NCBI GenBank assembly: GCA_042408785.1
Contig: JBHOQU010000014.1
Span: 1-34,284, forward strand
Length of the DNA: 34,284 bases
Origin: JAUQQI01 sp042408785
GTDB taxonomy: Bacteria; Chloroflexota; Dehalococcoidia; JAUQQI01
Direction: 5' to 3'
The notes below the pieces were generated by a model. That model ran no database searches and was not told where the DNA came from. It saw only the letters and a program-made list of their open reading frames with translations. The translations under genes were made by a program, and so were the position numbers. Shown piece by piece: positions 1 to 7,201 of the stretch. Every line of letters begins with the position of its first letter. Position 1 is the stretch's first letter.

Positions 1-79
1 AGCGGTCGAGAACGGCCGATGTCTCGTCATCGAGGCGCAGTCGCGTCTGGTAGGTCACGGTATGGCGCTCGCGAATCAT
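1..79 (-). CDS. TnpB-like protein, N-terminal 26 codons only
   Basis: Only the first 26 codons are inside the window; the gene continues off the left edge. It starts with ATG at 79 and reads MIRERHTVTYQTRLRLDDET followed by SAVLDR. The TYQTRL...LD.ET..VLD pattern is typical of the start of IS200/IS605 and IS1341-type TnpB (OrfB) proteins, the RNA-guided nucleases of these elements. The catalytic RuvC part is not visible, so whether the gene is intact cannot be judged. The stretch from 80 to 195 has no gene that I can see. The call rests on a short N-terminal match and is tentative. Confidence 0.5.
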   Translation of the reverse strand, partial: MIRERHTVTYQTRLRLDDETSAVLDR

Positions 80-195
80 GGATGAAACAGAATATCACAT
101 AAAAACGGCGCGTCAACTACTTCATGACGTGGGGATGCTGACCGGCGCGCCTTGCGACAAGAGAGTATCTTCCGCCACGTTTGTCCTCATTTCTA

Positions 196-432
196 TCAAC
201 TGTTGAGAACCCTCTCTTCCCGGCGCACAACCGTCACCCCAGTCACCTTGCTGCCTGGATCGAGCTTCAGCCCGACGGGCTGCAGAGTGCTTTCCTCAAG
301 CAACCGGTCTTTGAGCCTAATTGTGAACGGATGGAGTCGATGGACGACGGCCCGCTCTCGCTTCAGTAACAACCGTGCTCGCTTCTCCGAGCAAGGCACG
401 AGCGGCTTCTTCTTGTCCAGCACAAAAACCAT
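196..432 (-). pseudogene. iscB: IscB relic: PLMP domain and RuvC-I motif only
   Basis: From ATG at 432 the frame reads MVFVLDKKKPLVPCSEKRAR and so on. This is the N-terminal PLMP domain of IscB, the RNA-guided HNH/RuvC nuclease of IS200/IS605-like elements and ancestor of Cas9. The RuvC-I motif follows (LKLDPGSKVTGVTVV), then the frame stops at 196 after 78 residues. IscB proteins are usually 400 or more residues, so the bridge helix, the HNH domain and RuvC-II/III are missing. The codons after the stop contain further stops in the same frame. A purine-rich ribosome binding site (GGGAGGAAAGG) lies directly upstream of the ATG. The gene is a truncated remnant and cannot encode a nuclease. The open frame extends upstream to 636, but that part overlaps the predicted RNA and is unlikely to be translated. 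Confidence 0.8.
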
Positions 433-722
433 GATCCTTTCCTCCCTTTCGGGACCCCTTACGGGGCTAGTGACGGGTCCGGGCGGACTCTCCCGGACCG
501 CTCCCCTCGCCCATGTCGCCGGCCGGCCATCTGCTCCGGCCCGTTTCGCCCACACCCCGAAGGTTGTCTGCAGCCGGAGCTTCCAGGGTCCGGGACTGGG
601 GAAGCATCCCGGAGTGGGTCTTGCACCCGTTGACAACGTAGCGGCTTCATCGCCTTGTCCTTCAGCTCAGCCGCTCGGGCTGGTCATAGACGGGCTGGTC
701 GGGTCATCCGCTCTCCCAAACC
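433..722 (-). ncRNA. HEARO-like (IscB omega) RNA
   Basis: The roughly 290 nt upstream of the iscB start, on the same strand, are GC-rich and full of short complementary segments, and encode no recognisable protein. The segment read from about 722 (GAGAGCGGATGACCCGACCA), the conserved-looking middle (AAGCCGCTACGTTGTCAACG, GGTGCAAGACCC) and the position immediately 5' of iscB match what I remember of HEARO, the HNH endonuclease-associated RNA that acts as the IscB omega RNA. The 5' end should abut the element border, where the guide begins. This border is only about 50 bp from the stop codon of the neighbouring tnpB. The boundaries are estimates; a covariance search with the HEARO Rfam model would settle them. 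Confidence 0.65.
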
Positions 723-772
723 TACACAAATCTCACTTTGCACAGAATTTGGGTTCAGGACTGTCATGTCCC

Positions 773-2164
773 TCATTTGATTTCTTGGCGGCCGGCGGCA
801 TGATCCCTCACCCGCCCGCCGACGATCCCCGGCATCTCTTTGACGCCTAGACCGTCGAACCGCCAAGCCCGCCTGGTCCAAACGGCCATCCGGCCTCCCA
901 GACGGCCCGAGCAGGGCACCTCAACTCTCTTCAGCACTTGCGCCAGGCCGTTCATCGCCGCGTTCTCGTCCCGGAGATGATGCGCCCCGCAGTCCGGACA
1001 GGTCCACTCCCGCACCTCAGGCGGAATCCCGCCCAGCACTTCATGCGCGCAAACATGACAGGTCCGGGTCGAACCATTCTCGTCCCACTCGCCGTACACC
1101 TTGCCCGACCGGGCCGCCACCCACGCCAGGGTCTCCTTAAACCGTCCAATCAGCGATTGATTGTTCATCGCCCGACGCATCCCCCGGCTGATCCCGCCGC
1201 CCCGCGGCGCGTAATCTCCCACGAACACCGCGTCATACTCCTGGTACAGACGGTTGGCCACCGTGCGCAGGGACACCTTCGTCTGCTCTCGGCGCACCCG
1301 CCACAGCTCGTCCAGCCGCTCGTTCAGCTTCCGCCACCGCCGCGAAGGCAGCCACACCTCTGATCCGTCTTCTCTCACCACCCGAACGGACTTCCTCTGG
1401 CACCGGTCCCGCAGGGATTTCACCTCGTCGATTCGCCGGTCCAGAATCTTGAGAAACCACGGGTTCCGGATTTCCGTCGCCGCCCCGTCGGTCCCCACTC
1501 CGTAGCCCAGGTTCTTGTGGTTCGGGTCGATCACGATAACTCGCTCAACGGGTTTTTGGGCCGGCACGGGCCGCTCCACCGTGAAGACGGCGTAAAACAG
1601 CCGCCCTTCTTTCACGATCCGAAGCTGGCGGACCTTGCCCGGTTCGAACCAATCGGGCAACGGTTCGGCCAGCCGGGTGGATACATGGACTTGCTTCCGT
1701 TTGCCCGTCGCTTCATCCAGTGCCATTCCCAGCGACAGAACCAAGGTCCGACCGTCCAACCGGAACCCCTTCCACGGCTCGTCATACTGCAGCGAGAACC
1801 ACTTCCGCTTCCACGACCGGAACTTCGGCCAGCCCGCCCGTTTCGCCCGCCTGCCGCGGCGGCCCGTCTGGTATTCCTGGATCGCACTGCTGAGCCGCAG
1901 GGCCGCGTTCTTCAGCACCGACGAATGAACCGTCCGCAGAAACGGGTGCTCCCGTTTGAGCGCCGGAATCCGGTTCCGCAAGCCCCGCTTCGTGTACAGC
2001 ACCTTGGCCGCTTCCGGGTCCTGGGTTTCCCGGAACCGCCGACGCAGTTCGTTCGCTTCCTCCAGCAGGCGGTTGTACAGCCAGTTGACGATCCGCGACT
2101 GGCCGTCCAAAACCGCCGCGGTATGTTCATCCACTTCCAGGCCCATTCTCAGGGCAGATGGCAT
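773..2164 (-). CDS. tnpB: TnpB RNA-guided nuclease family protein (IS607 type)
   Basis: This is a 463-residue TnpB, a family of RNA-guided DNA nucleases encoded by IS605/IS607 elements. The N-terminal part (RMGLEVDEHTAAVLDGQSRI, residues 6-25) and the central basic region are typical. RuvC-I is VIVIDPNHKN with Asp213, and RuvC-III is LRDENAAMN with Asp399. Between them lies a zinc ribbon, Cys369-x2-Cys372 and Cys389-x2-Cys392. At RuvC-II, where TnpB usually has Glu-Asp, the sequence is VFVGDYAP, with Gly316-Asp317, so the canonical glutamate is absent. From memory, relatives with the same N-terminus share GDY at this place, so it is probably a subfamily trait rather than a fresh mutation. The frame is fully open, unlike the adjacent tnpA, whose 3' end it overlaps. 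The start at 2164 gives the expected N-terminus. Confidence 0.9.
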   Translation of the reverse strand: MPSALRMGLEVDEHTAAVLDGQSRIVNWLYNRLLEEANELRRRFRETQDPEAAKVLYTKRGLRNRIPALKREHPFLRTVHSSVLKNAALRLSSAIQEYQTGRRGRRAKRAGWPKFRSWKRKWFSLQYDEPWKGFRLDGRTLVLSLGMALDEATGKRKQVHVSTRLAEPLPDWFEPGKVRQLRIVKEGRLFYAVFTVERPVPAQKPVERVIVIDPNHKNLGYGVGTDGAATEIRNPWFLKILDRRIDEVKSLRDRCQRKSVRVVREDGSEVWLPSRRWRKLNERLDELWRVRREQTKVSLRTVANRLYQEYDAVFVGDYAPRGGGISRGMRRAMNNQSLIGRFKETLAWVAARSGKVYGEWDENGSTRTCHVCAHEVLGGIPPEVREWTCPDCGAHHLRDENAAMNGLAQVLKRVEVPCSGRLGGRMAVWTRRAWRFDGLGVKEMPGIVGGRVRDHAAGRQEIK

Positions 2165-2721
2165 CGGCCGCCTCCTTCAGTCGTTTCATGATGTCCCGGT
2201 TCTTCCGGCTCCCGTACAGCCGGGCCGAAAACACGTGCTGCACCAGCTCTCCCTCAGAACGACGCCTCTTCCGAGGCGTTGATGATGACCACCTCCGTCC
2301 CGAAATCCTCACACAAGGAGAAGACCAACTCCGACCCGAACCGAAGCAGACGGTCCTTGTGGGTGACCACCAACCGGCCCACTTCGCCGGAACAAATCCG
2401 GCGAATGAGTTCCCGGAGACCCCGCCTGGAACCCAGGTCGCGGATCACTTCGTACAGCCACCCGTTCGCGGCGCAAAAGGTCTCCAGTAGCTCCACCTGC
2501 CTCTCCAGATCCGCTTTCTGGTCGTGGCAGGCGAGAGTGATCGGCTCTTTGGCCTCCGGTTCCCTGCGGGACCATCCGCGAAGGCTGGGCAGGTCGTACC
2601 GGCGGTGCCCGCCCGGTGTCCGCTCCACCCGGATCTTCCCTTCCGCTTCCCAGCGGCGCAACGTCTGCGGCGACACTCCCAGTTCTTTGGCTGCTTTTCC
2701 GATTGAAACCTTCATGTCCAA
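2127..2721 (-). pseudogene. tnpA: IS607 serine recombinase TnpA, inactivated
   Basis: The frame from 2721 begins with a MerR-like helix-turn-helix (VSIGKAAKELGVSPQTLRRW), then a resolvase domain with DQKADLERQ and THKDRLLRFG. Several lesions are visible. The conserved block around the nucleophilic serine (YARVS) is missing: the sequence passes from ITLA straight to CHDQKADLERQ. After DLGS about six residues are missing before RRGLREL. An extra base near 2257 brings a stop right after NASEEASF, and the rest of the domain continues in another frame (EGELVQ, then HVFSARLYGSRKNRDIMKRL) to 2127. In that part about six more residues are missing after LVQ. The sizes of the losses are judged against remembered family consensus. 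Without the catalytic serine the protein could not recombine DNA even if the frame were restored. Confidence 0.85.
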
Positions 2722-2748
2722 ATTCTAAACAATGTGAGTAAGAATATC

Positions 2749-2794
2749 AAAGTATATCGCAGTTTTATTTAAAAGTATATCGCAGTTTTATTTA
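2749..2794. repeat. Perfect 23-bp tandem repeat, two copies, AT-rich
   Basis: Positions 2749-2771 and 2772-2794 are identical 23-mers that begin AAAGTATATCGC and end TTTTATTTA. They lie just upstream of the IS607 tnpA and just past the 3' end of the GT2 gene. The segment is strikingly AT-rich against its surroundings. It could be a recombinase binding site, part of the element end, or the promoter region of tnpA; the sequence alone does not decide. Confidence 0.9.
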
Positions 2795-2816
2795 GCAGTT
2801 ACGAGCCCCCCGGCCC

Positions 2817-3629
2817 TCAGCGACCCGCCAGCCGGGCGTAGATGGGCAGGAGCAGCCGAAGGACTGCCGTGGCGAGCGGGCCATAGTGTTTGGCGTAAAA
2901 GGCCAGCAGGCTCTGTCGGTAGACCCGGCTGACCGCCCGCCGGTTCCGCTGGCTGGCACCCCCCAGGTGGGTCACCTGCCAGCGGGGGTCGTAGACCACC
3001 CGCCAGCCGGCGCGGCGGACCCGCAGGCACCAGTCGTTGTCCTCGAAATAGAGAAAAAAGCGTTCGTCCAGCAGGCCAACCCGTTCCAGCACTTCCCGCC
3101 GGGTCGCCAGACACGCCCCCGAAACCCAGTCCACGTCCATCGGCCGGGTTATGCCCCAGTCGTGGAGGGGACCCTTCCGCCGCAGCGCCCGCCAGCCCCG
3201 ACGGAGCAGGTAACCCAGAGTGGGGTCCCGTCCGAAGGCAAAGGGCTGCGGATTTCCGGACGCCGTCCGCAGGCCGGGGGAGAGGGCCCCAATGTCGGGG
3301 TTTTCTCGCAGGGTCCGGGCCAGGGCCCGCAGGACCTCCGCCGGGGCGAAGACATCGCTGTTAAGGAGGACGACGACTTCACCCCGGGCCAGCCGCAGGC
3401 CCAGGTTGCTCCCGCCGGCGTAGCCCAGATTCCGCTCGCTCCGGACCACTCTGGCGGCCGGAAAGCGGGCCGCCACCGCCGCGGCGGTATCGTCGACGGA
3501 GCCGTTATCCACCACGATGACCTCCCAGCCGGCCCCCACGGCGTCGTCGTAAAAGCCCTCGACACAGCTTAACGTCAGGTCCCGGGTGTTGAAACTGATA
3601 ATTAAGACCGAAAGCTCCGGAGCCTTCAT
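2817..3629 (-). CDS. Family 2 glycosyltransferase
   Basis: This 270-residue protein has the GT-A fold signature of family 2: LSVLIISFNTRDLTLSCVEG at the N-terminus, VIVVDNGSVDDT (nucleotide-sugar binding), LNSDVF as the DxD-type metal site, and WVSGACLATRREV with ERFFLYFEDNDWCLRVRRAG toward the C-terminus. The last two are typical of rhamnosyltransferase-like members that extend cell-surface polysaccharides from a nucleotide sugar. The acceptor cannot be predicted. Its ATG overlaps the stop of the upstream GT4 gene (ATGA), so the two form one translation unit, and the frameshift in the first gene may affect coupling. Confidence 0.88.
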   Translation of the reverse strand: MKAPELSVLIISFNTRDLTLSCVEGFYDDAVGAGWEVIVVDNGSVDDTAAAVAARFPAARVVRSERNLGYAGGSNLGLRLARGEVVVLLNSDVFAPAEVLRALARTLRENPDIGALSPGLRTASGNPQPFAFGRDPTLGYLLRRGWRALRRKGPLHDWGITRPMDVDWVSGACLATRREVLERVGLLDERFFLYFEDNDWCLRVRRAGWRVVYDPRWQVTHLGGASQRNRRAVSRVYRQSLLAFYAKHYGPLATAVLRLLLPIYARLAGR

Positions 3630-4712
3630 TCCGTTAGCTGCCGGTAAAACGCCGCCGTCCGGGCGGCGACGCGCTCCTGGCTGTAGTGGGCCAGGACCCG
3701 GGCATAGCCCCGCTCCCCCAGCTCCCGCCGGAGCTCGGGGGAGTCCCGCAGCCTCTGCAGGCAGCCCGCCAGGGCCGCCACATCCCCCTCAGGAAAGATA
3801 AGGCCGGCAGGGATGGCGCCCGAATCCGAGCCCACCACCGGAACCTTGCAGGCCATGGCTTCGAGGAGCACCCGGCCCAGCTGTTCCTTCCAGACCCGGG
3901 TCGTCCGGGAGGGCAGGACCAGCACGTCTACCTGGGCGAGAACCTCGGGCATACGGTCGCCCGGTACGGGCGGAAGCCACTCCACCCGGTCCCCCAGGCC
4001 CAGCCTTGTTGCCAGCCTTTGAAGGTCCGCCCGGCCCGTCCCCGATGACCCGCAGCCGCACGCCCGGTCCCAGCCGGCCCACCGCCTCGAGGAGGGTGTC
4101 CAGGCCCTTTTCCGGAACCAAGCGGCCGGCGTAAGCCGCCACGAACGGTCCGAAGGTCGGCGGGCGCTCCGCCGGCCGGAAAAGACAAGTGTCTACCCCC
4201 ACCTGCGGGATCACGGCCGCCGGCCCCCGGTACCCCATCTCCCACAGGACCCGGAAAGCCCCGTCGGTGGCGCACAGGATGGCCTGAGCCTGGCCGAAGG
4301 TCAGCCGGATGACGGCCCACACGTGGGGCTTTTTGGGCCGGTGAAGGTTCTGCCAGGTGTGAAGGACCAGTTTGGTCCGGGGGGCAAACAGGTTCCTGGC
4401 CAGGGCAATCTGCAGGGCCGCCAGGCTGTCGGGCTCCTCCTCGGCGCGAATCAGGTGGGGTCGGACGGCGGGCAGCCAGAAGCTGAGCGTGCGGTAGACG
4501 GCCCGGTGGGGGTTGTTGGGCCGCCCCACCATGGGCACCGTCCGGACCCGGCAACCCGGCACCTGCGGGGGGACGGCAACCCGGCCGTACTCGTCCTCCA
4601 ACACCGCCGGCCGGATCAGCCAGAGCTCCAGGTCAGGCCGGGCCCCCAGCCACTTCAGCTTGCTCTCGGCCGTCGGGGAATGATAGGGGGCGATATGAAG
4701 GACCCGGATCAA
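3626..4712 (-). pseudogene. Family 4 glycosyltransferase with a frameshift
   Basis: Two adjacent frames together make one GT4 (GT-B fold) glycosyltransferase of about 360 residues. The N-terminal part (TTG start at 4712, MIRVLHIAPYHSP) carries the acceptor half, then FVAAYAGRLVPEKGLDTLLEA and RLRVIGDGPG of the donor-binding half. The C-terminal part (below about 4030) has DVLVLPSR and EQLGRVLLEAMACKVPVVGS, and ends at 3626. The break is near 4034-4042: the expected GDGPGRADLQRLATRLGL would need five more bases within a CCGGG repeat, so a repeat contraction is the simplest explanation. A sequencing or assembly error in this GC-rich run is equally possible, because everything else in the gene is well preserved. 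The start has no clear ribosome binding site. Confidence 0.85.
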
Positions 4713-4730
4713 TGCTTAAAGGGGGCCCCC

Positions 4731-5105
4731 TCAGCGGCGGTCGGACTTGCCCGCCGACTTGCGGTAGTGATAAACGAACTGATAGCCCAGGTAAGCTGTC
4801 AGGACCACCAGCACCCCCAGCACCCCGTAAACCAGCAGGGGCGGGTACTGCAGTTCCGAACCGCTGGCAATCAGGCCGCTCAAGTAGAGGGTCCGAACCG
4901 CCAGGAAGATGGCAAAAGTCAGAAAGACGGCGGCCAGAAGCCGATGAAGGAGGGCGCCCAGGGCGACCCGGAATTCGCGGGTGGCCGGTTCCAGCGCCCG
5001 CATGCCGGCCCGCATTCCGGCCTTGACTTCCGGCCGCTTGAGGGTCTGGCGGTAGCGGGAGAGTGCGAAGAAGAACGAGATGATGCCGACCAACACCCGA
5101 ACCAT
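4731..5105 (-). CDS. Small membrane protein of unknown function
   Basis: This is a 124-residue protein that I do not recognise. It has a hydrophobic N-terminus (VRVLVGIISFFFAL), a basic stretch with a repeated GMRAGMRAL, and two hydrophobic helices near residues 65-85 (LLAAVFLTFAIFLAV) and 95-118 (LLVYGVLGVLVVLTAYLGY), ending in a charged tail. ATG at 5105 was chosen because a strong TATAAT lies 10 nt upstream, and the longer frame to 5267 would run through the divergent promoter and into prfA. There is no Shine-Dalgarno sequence. The gene is divergent from prfA and lies 18 bp upstream of the GT4 start, so it probably begins a short operon with the glycosyltransferases. Confidence 0.6.
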   Translation of the reverse strand: MVRVLVGIISFFFALSRYRQTLKRPEVKAGMRAGMRALEPATREFRVALGALLHRLLAAVFLTFAIFLAVRTLYLSGLIASGSELQYPPLLVYGVLGVLVVLTAYLGYQFVYHYRKSAGKSDRR

Positions 5106-5114
5106 CGCCCGCCG

Positions 5115-5141
5115 GATTATACCACAGCCAATGGTATAATC
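5115..5141. promoter_or_regulatory. Divergent palindromic promoter with extended -10 boxes on both strands
   Basis: A perfect 10-bp inverted repeat, GATTATACCA (5115-5124) and TGGTATAATC (5132-5141), is separated by 7 bp. Each arm is an extended -10 box (TGGTATAAT), one pointing right to prfA and one pointing left to the small membrane gene. No good -35 boxes are visible, which agrees with extended -10 promoters. The leftward transcript would start only about 4 nt before the ATG at 5105; the rightward one leaves a leader of about 120 nt. The symmetry could also be an operator. Confidence 0.7.
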
Positions 5142-5265
5142 TCGATGGAGCCGGCCTCGGGCTTCCTTCAGGGACCGCCGGGGATACGCCCAACGCGTGG
5201 CCACCAGCCCGTCCTTGACGGTCGTAAAAAGCCTGACCCCGGCCGGAAGGAACGTGCATTTAGCC

Positions 5266-6366
5266 ATGGACCGGAACCTGACCGAACGCCTCCGGGCGAT
5301 CGAAGAACGCTACGAACAGCTAAGCCTTCAGCTTACCGACCCGGCCGTGCTCGTTGACCCGGGCCAGATTCAGGCCCTGGCCCGGGAGCAGCGGGAGCTG
5401 GGCCCGCTGGTGGACTATTACCGTCAGTACAGGCAGGCAATCGAGCGCTACGCTGAGGCGAAGCAGATCCTTGAGGAAGAGGACGACGAAGAGCTCCGTC
5501 GGCTCGCCCGGGAGGAGCTCTCCGAGCTGGAGGACCGGATCGAGCGGCTCGAGCAGGAGATCAAGCTGGCCCTCCTGCCCAAGGACCCCAACGACGAGCG
5601 GGATGTGATTATGGAGATCCGGGCCGGGGCCGGGGGCGAGGAGGCCGCCCTCTTTGCCGCCGACCTCTTCCGGATGTACCACCGTTATGCCGAGCGGAAG
5701 GGCTGGAAGGTCGAGGTGGTCGACGCCCACGAGAGCGACGTCGGCGGCTTCAAGGAGGTCATCTTCGAGGTCAAGGGCCACGGCGCCTACAGCCGGCTCA
5801 AGTACGAGAGCGGCGTGCACCGGGTCCAGCGGGTGCCGGTGACCGAGGCTTCGGGCCGGATCCACACCTCCACCGCCACCGTGGCGGTGCTCCCCGAGGT
5901 CGAAGAGGTCGAGGTTCACCTTGACCCCGACGACCTTGAGATCGAGGTGTTCCGGGCCAGCGGCCCCGGCGGCCAGAACGTCCAGAAAAACTCCACCGCC
6001 GTGCGGGTGATTCACAAGCCGACGGGGCTGGTGGTAGTCTGCCAGGACCAGCGCTCCCAGTTCCAGAACAAGATGCGGGCCCTGGCGGTGTTGCGGGCCC
6101 GGCTTTACGACATGGAGCGCCGCCGCCGGGAGGAGACCGTGGCCCAGGCCCGGCGCCAGCAGGTGGGGACCGGGGAGCGTGCCGAAAAGATCCGGACCTA
6201 TAACTTCCCGCAGAACCGGGTAACCGACCACCGCATCGGCCTCACCCTCTACAACCTCGAAGGCGTCCTTGGGGGCGAGGAGCTGGACACCATCATCGAC
6301 GCCCTCATCACCGCAGACCGGGTGGCCCGGCTCGAGGCCGAGCTCCGGAATGGTCAGCCGGCGTGA
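5266..6366 (+). CDS. prfA: Peptide chain release factor 1
   Basis: This 366-residue class I release factor ends translation at UAA and UAG. After an N-terminal coiled-coil region the protein has GAGGEEAALFAADLFRMYHR (about residues 121-140), the stop-codon-reading tripeptide PVT (191-193, the RF1 PxT form and not the RF2 SPF form), and the GGQ loop (235-237) that triggers peptidyl-tRNA hydrolysis. The GGQ context is GPGGQNVQKNSTAVRVIH, where most bacterial RF1 proteins have GGQHVN. ATG at 5266 was chosen because LTERLRAIEERYEQL aligns with usual RF1 starts; GTG at 5254 is an alternative, as GGAAGGA at 5245-5251 is spaced poorly for either. It overlaps prmC, whose product modifies this GGQ glutamine. 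Confidence 0.95.
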   Translation: MDRNLTERLRAIEERYEQLSLQLTDPAVLVDPGQIQALAREQRELGPLVDYYRQYRQAIERYAEAKQILEEEDDEELRRLAREELSELEDRIERLEQEIKLALLPKDPNDERDVIMEIRAGAGGEEAALFAADLFRMYHRYAERKGWKVEVVDAHESDVGGFKEVIFEVKGHGAYSRLKYESGVHRVQRVPVTEASGRIHTSTATVAVLPEVEEVEVHLDPDDLEIEVFRASGPGGQNVQKNSTAVRVIHKPTGLVVVCQDQRSQFQNKMRALAVLRARLYDMERRRREETVAQARRQQVGTGERAEKIRTYNFPQNRVTDHRIGLTLYNLEGVLGGEELDTIIDALITADRVARLEAELRNGQPA

Positions 6367-7201
6367 GCTGCGCCGCCGGCTGCGCCGCCGCCTCGGGCCG
6401 GTCACCGAAGACCCGGAGCTTGAGGCCGACCTTATCCTCACCCGGGCCCTTGGAATCAGCCGAACGGACCTTCTTGCCCACCCCGACACCCCCGTCCCTC
6501 CCGACCAGCTCCGAGCGGCAGAACGATTGACCGCCTGCCGTCTGCAGGGTAAGCCCCTCCCCTACGTCCTGGGGGAGTGGGAATTTTACGGCTATCGGCT
6601 TAAGGTCACCCCGGCCGTCCTCATACCCCGGCCCGAGACCGAAACCCTGGTGGAGGCCGCCCTGGCGGCCATCCCGGCCGACGCCCGGGGGCTCGTCGTC
6701 GACGTGGGCACCGGTTCAGGGGCGGTGGCCATCGCCCTGGCCGGGGCCAGACCCGGCCTGACCGTCCTGGGCACCGACATCTCCGAGGCGGCCGTGGCCG
6801 TCGCCCGGGAGAATGCGGCCCGCCACGGCCTTGAGGGCCGGTTGGAGTTCTACGTGGGCGACCTCCTGCTGCCCGTCAAGGACCGACTCCGACAGGATAC
6901 CCTGCTGGCCGTCGTCGCCAACCTACCCTACGTGCCGTCCGCCGAGGCGGCCAAGCTCCTCTGGGAGCCGCCCGTGGCCCTGGACGGGGGTCCCGACGGC
7001 CTCGATGTTATCCGGCGGTTCCTGGACCAGGCCTCCGCCCTCCTGCCCCCAGGAGTTAAGGTCTTTATGGAAATCGGCTACGGCCAGGCCGAGGCGGTCA
7101 GGGCCGAGGTCCGACGCCGCTTTCCCAGCGCCGCCGTAACCTTCCGACCGGACCTGGCCGGCATTCCCCGGGTGGCCAGCTTCGGCACGGGGCGGGTCTA
7201 G
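6350..7201 (+). CDS. prmC: Release factor glutamine methyltransferase
   Basis: This 283-residue SAM-dependent methyltransferase methylates the glutamine of the GGQ motif in release factors. It has the PrmC N-terminal helical domain, the linker YVLGEWEFYGYRLKVTPAVL with IPRPETE, the SAM-binding loop VVDVGTGSGAVAIALA, and the acidic GTDIS. The catalytic motif, normally NPPY, is NLPY (ANLPYVPSAE). The gene starts inside prfA (17-bp overlap), so the factor and its modifier are co-translated. Its stop codon shares a CTAG with the stop of the convergent gene, leaving no room for a terminator between them. Confidence 0.94.
   Translation: MVSRRELRRRLRRRLGPVTEDPELEADLILTRALGISRTDLLAHPDTPVPPDQLRAAERLTACRLQGKPLPYVLGEWEFYGYRLKVTPAVLIPRPETETLVEAALAAIPADARGLVVDVGTGSGAVAIALAGARPGLTVLGTDISEAAVAVARENAARHGLEGRLEFYVGDLLLPVKDRLRQDTLLAVVANLPYVPSAEAAKLLWEPPVALDGGPDGLDVIRRFLDQASALLPPGVKVFMEIGYGQAEAVRAEVRRRFPSAAVTFRPDLAGIPRVASFGTGRV

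Larger units (their letters stand above)
723..2748 (-). mobile_element. IS607-family element with decayed tnpA and open tnpB
   Basis: A MerR-type HTH serine recombinase gene (tnpA, broken) and a tnpB gene overlap in the order tnpA-tnpB on the minus strand, the standard IS607 layout. The left border is taken at the start of the neighbouring IscB-associated RNA and the right border at the tandem repeat beginning at 2749. Neither end was defined by sequence, because IS607 elements lack terminal inverted repeats. The TnpB guide RNA would be expected across the 3' end of tnpB, roughly 650-900, but I cannot place it. Confidence 0.6.

Noticed and set aside
7198..7201. Shared CTAG at convergent stops (prmC/glycosyltransferase, and again nuoN/lgt at 31632-31635)
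   Set aside because: Seen twice, but CTAG naturally provides TAG on both strands, so it is expected in compact genomes and not a signal by itself.
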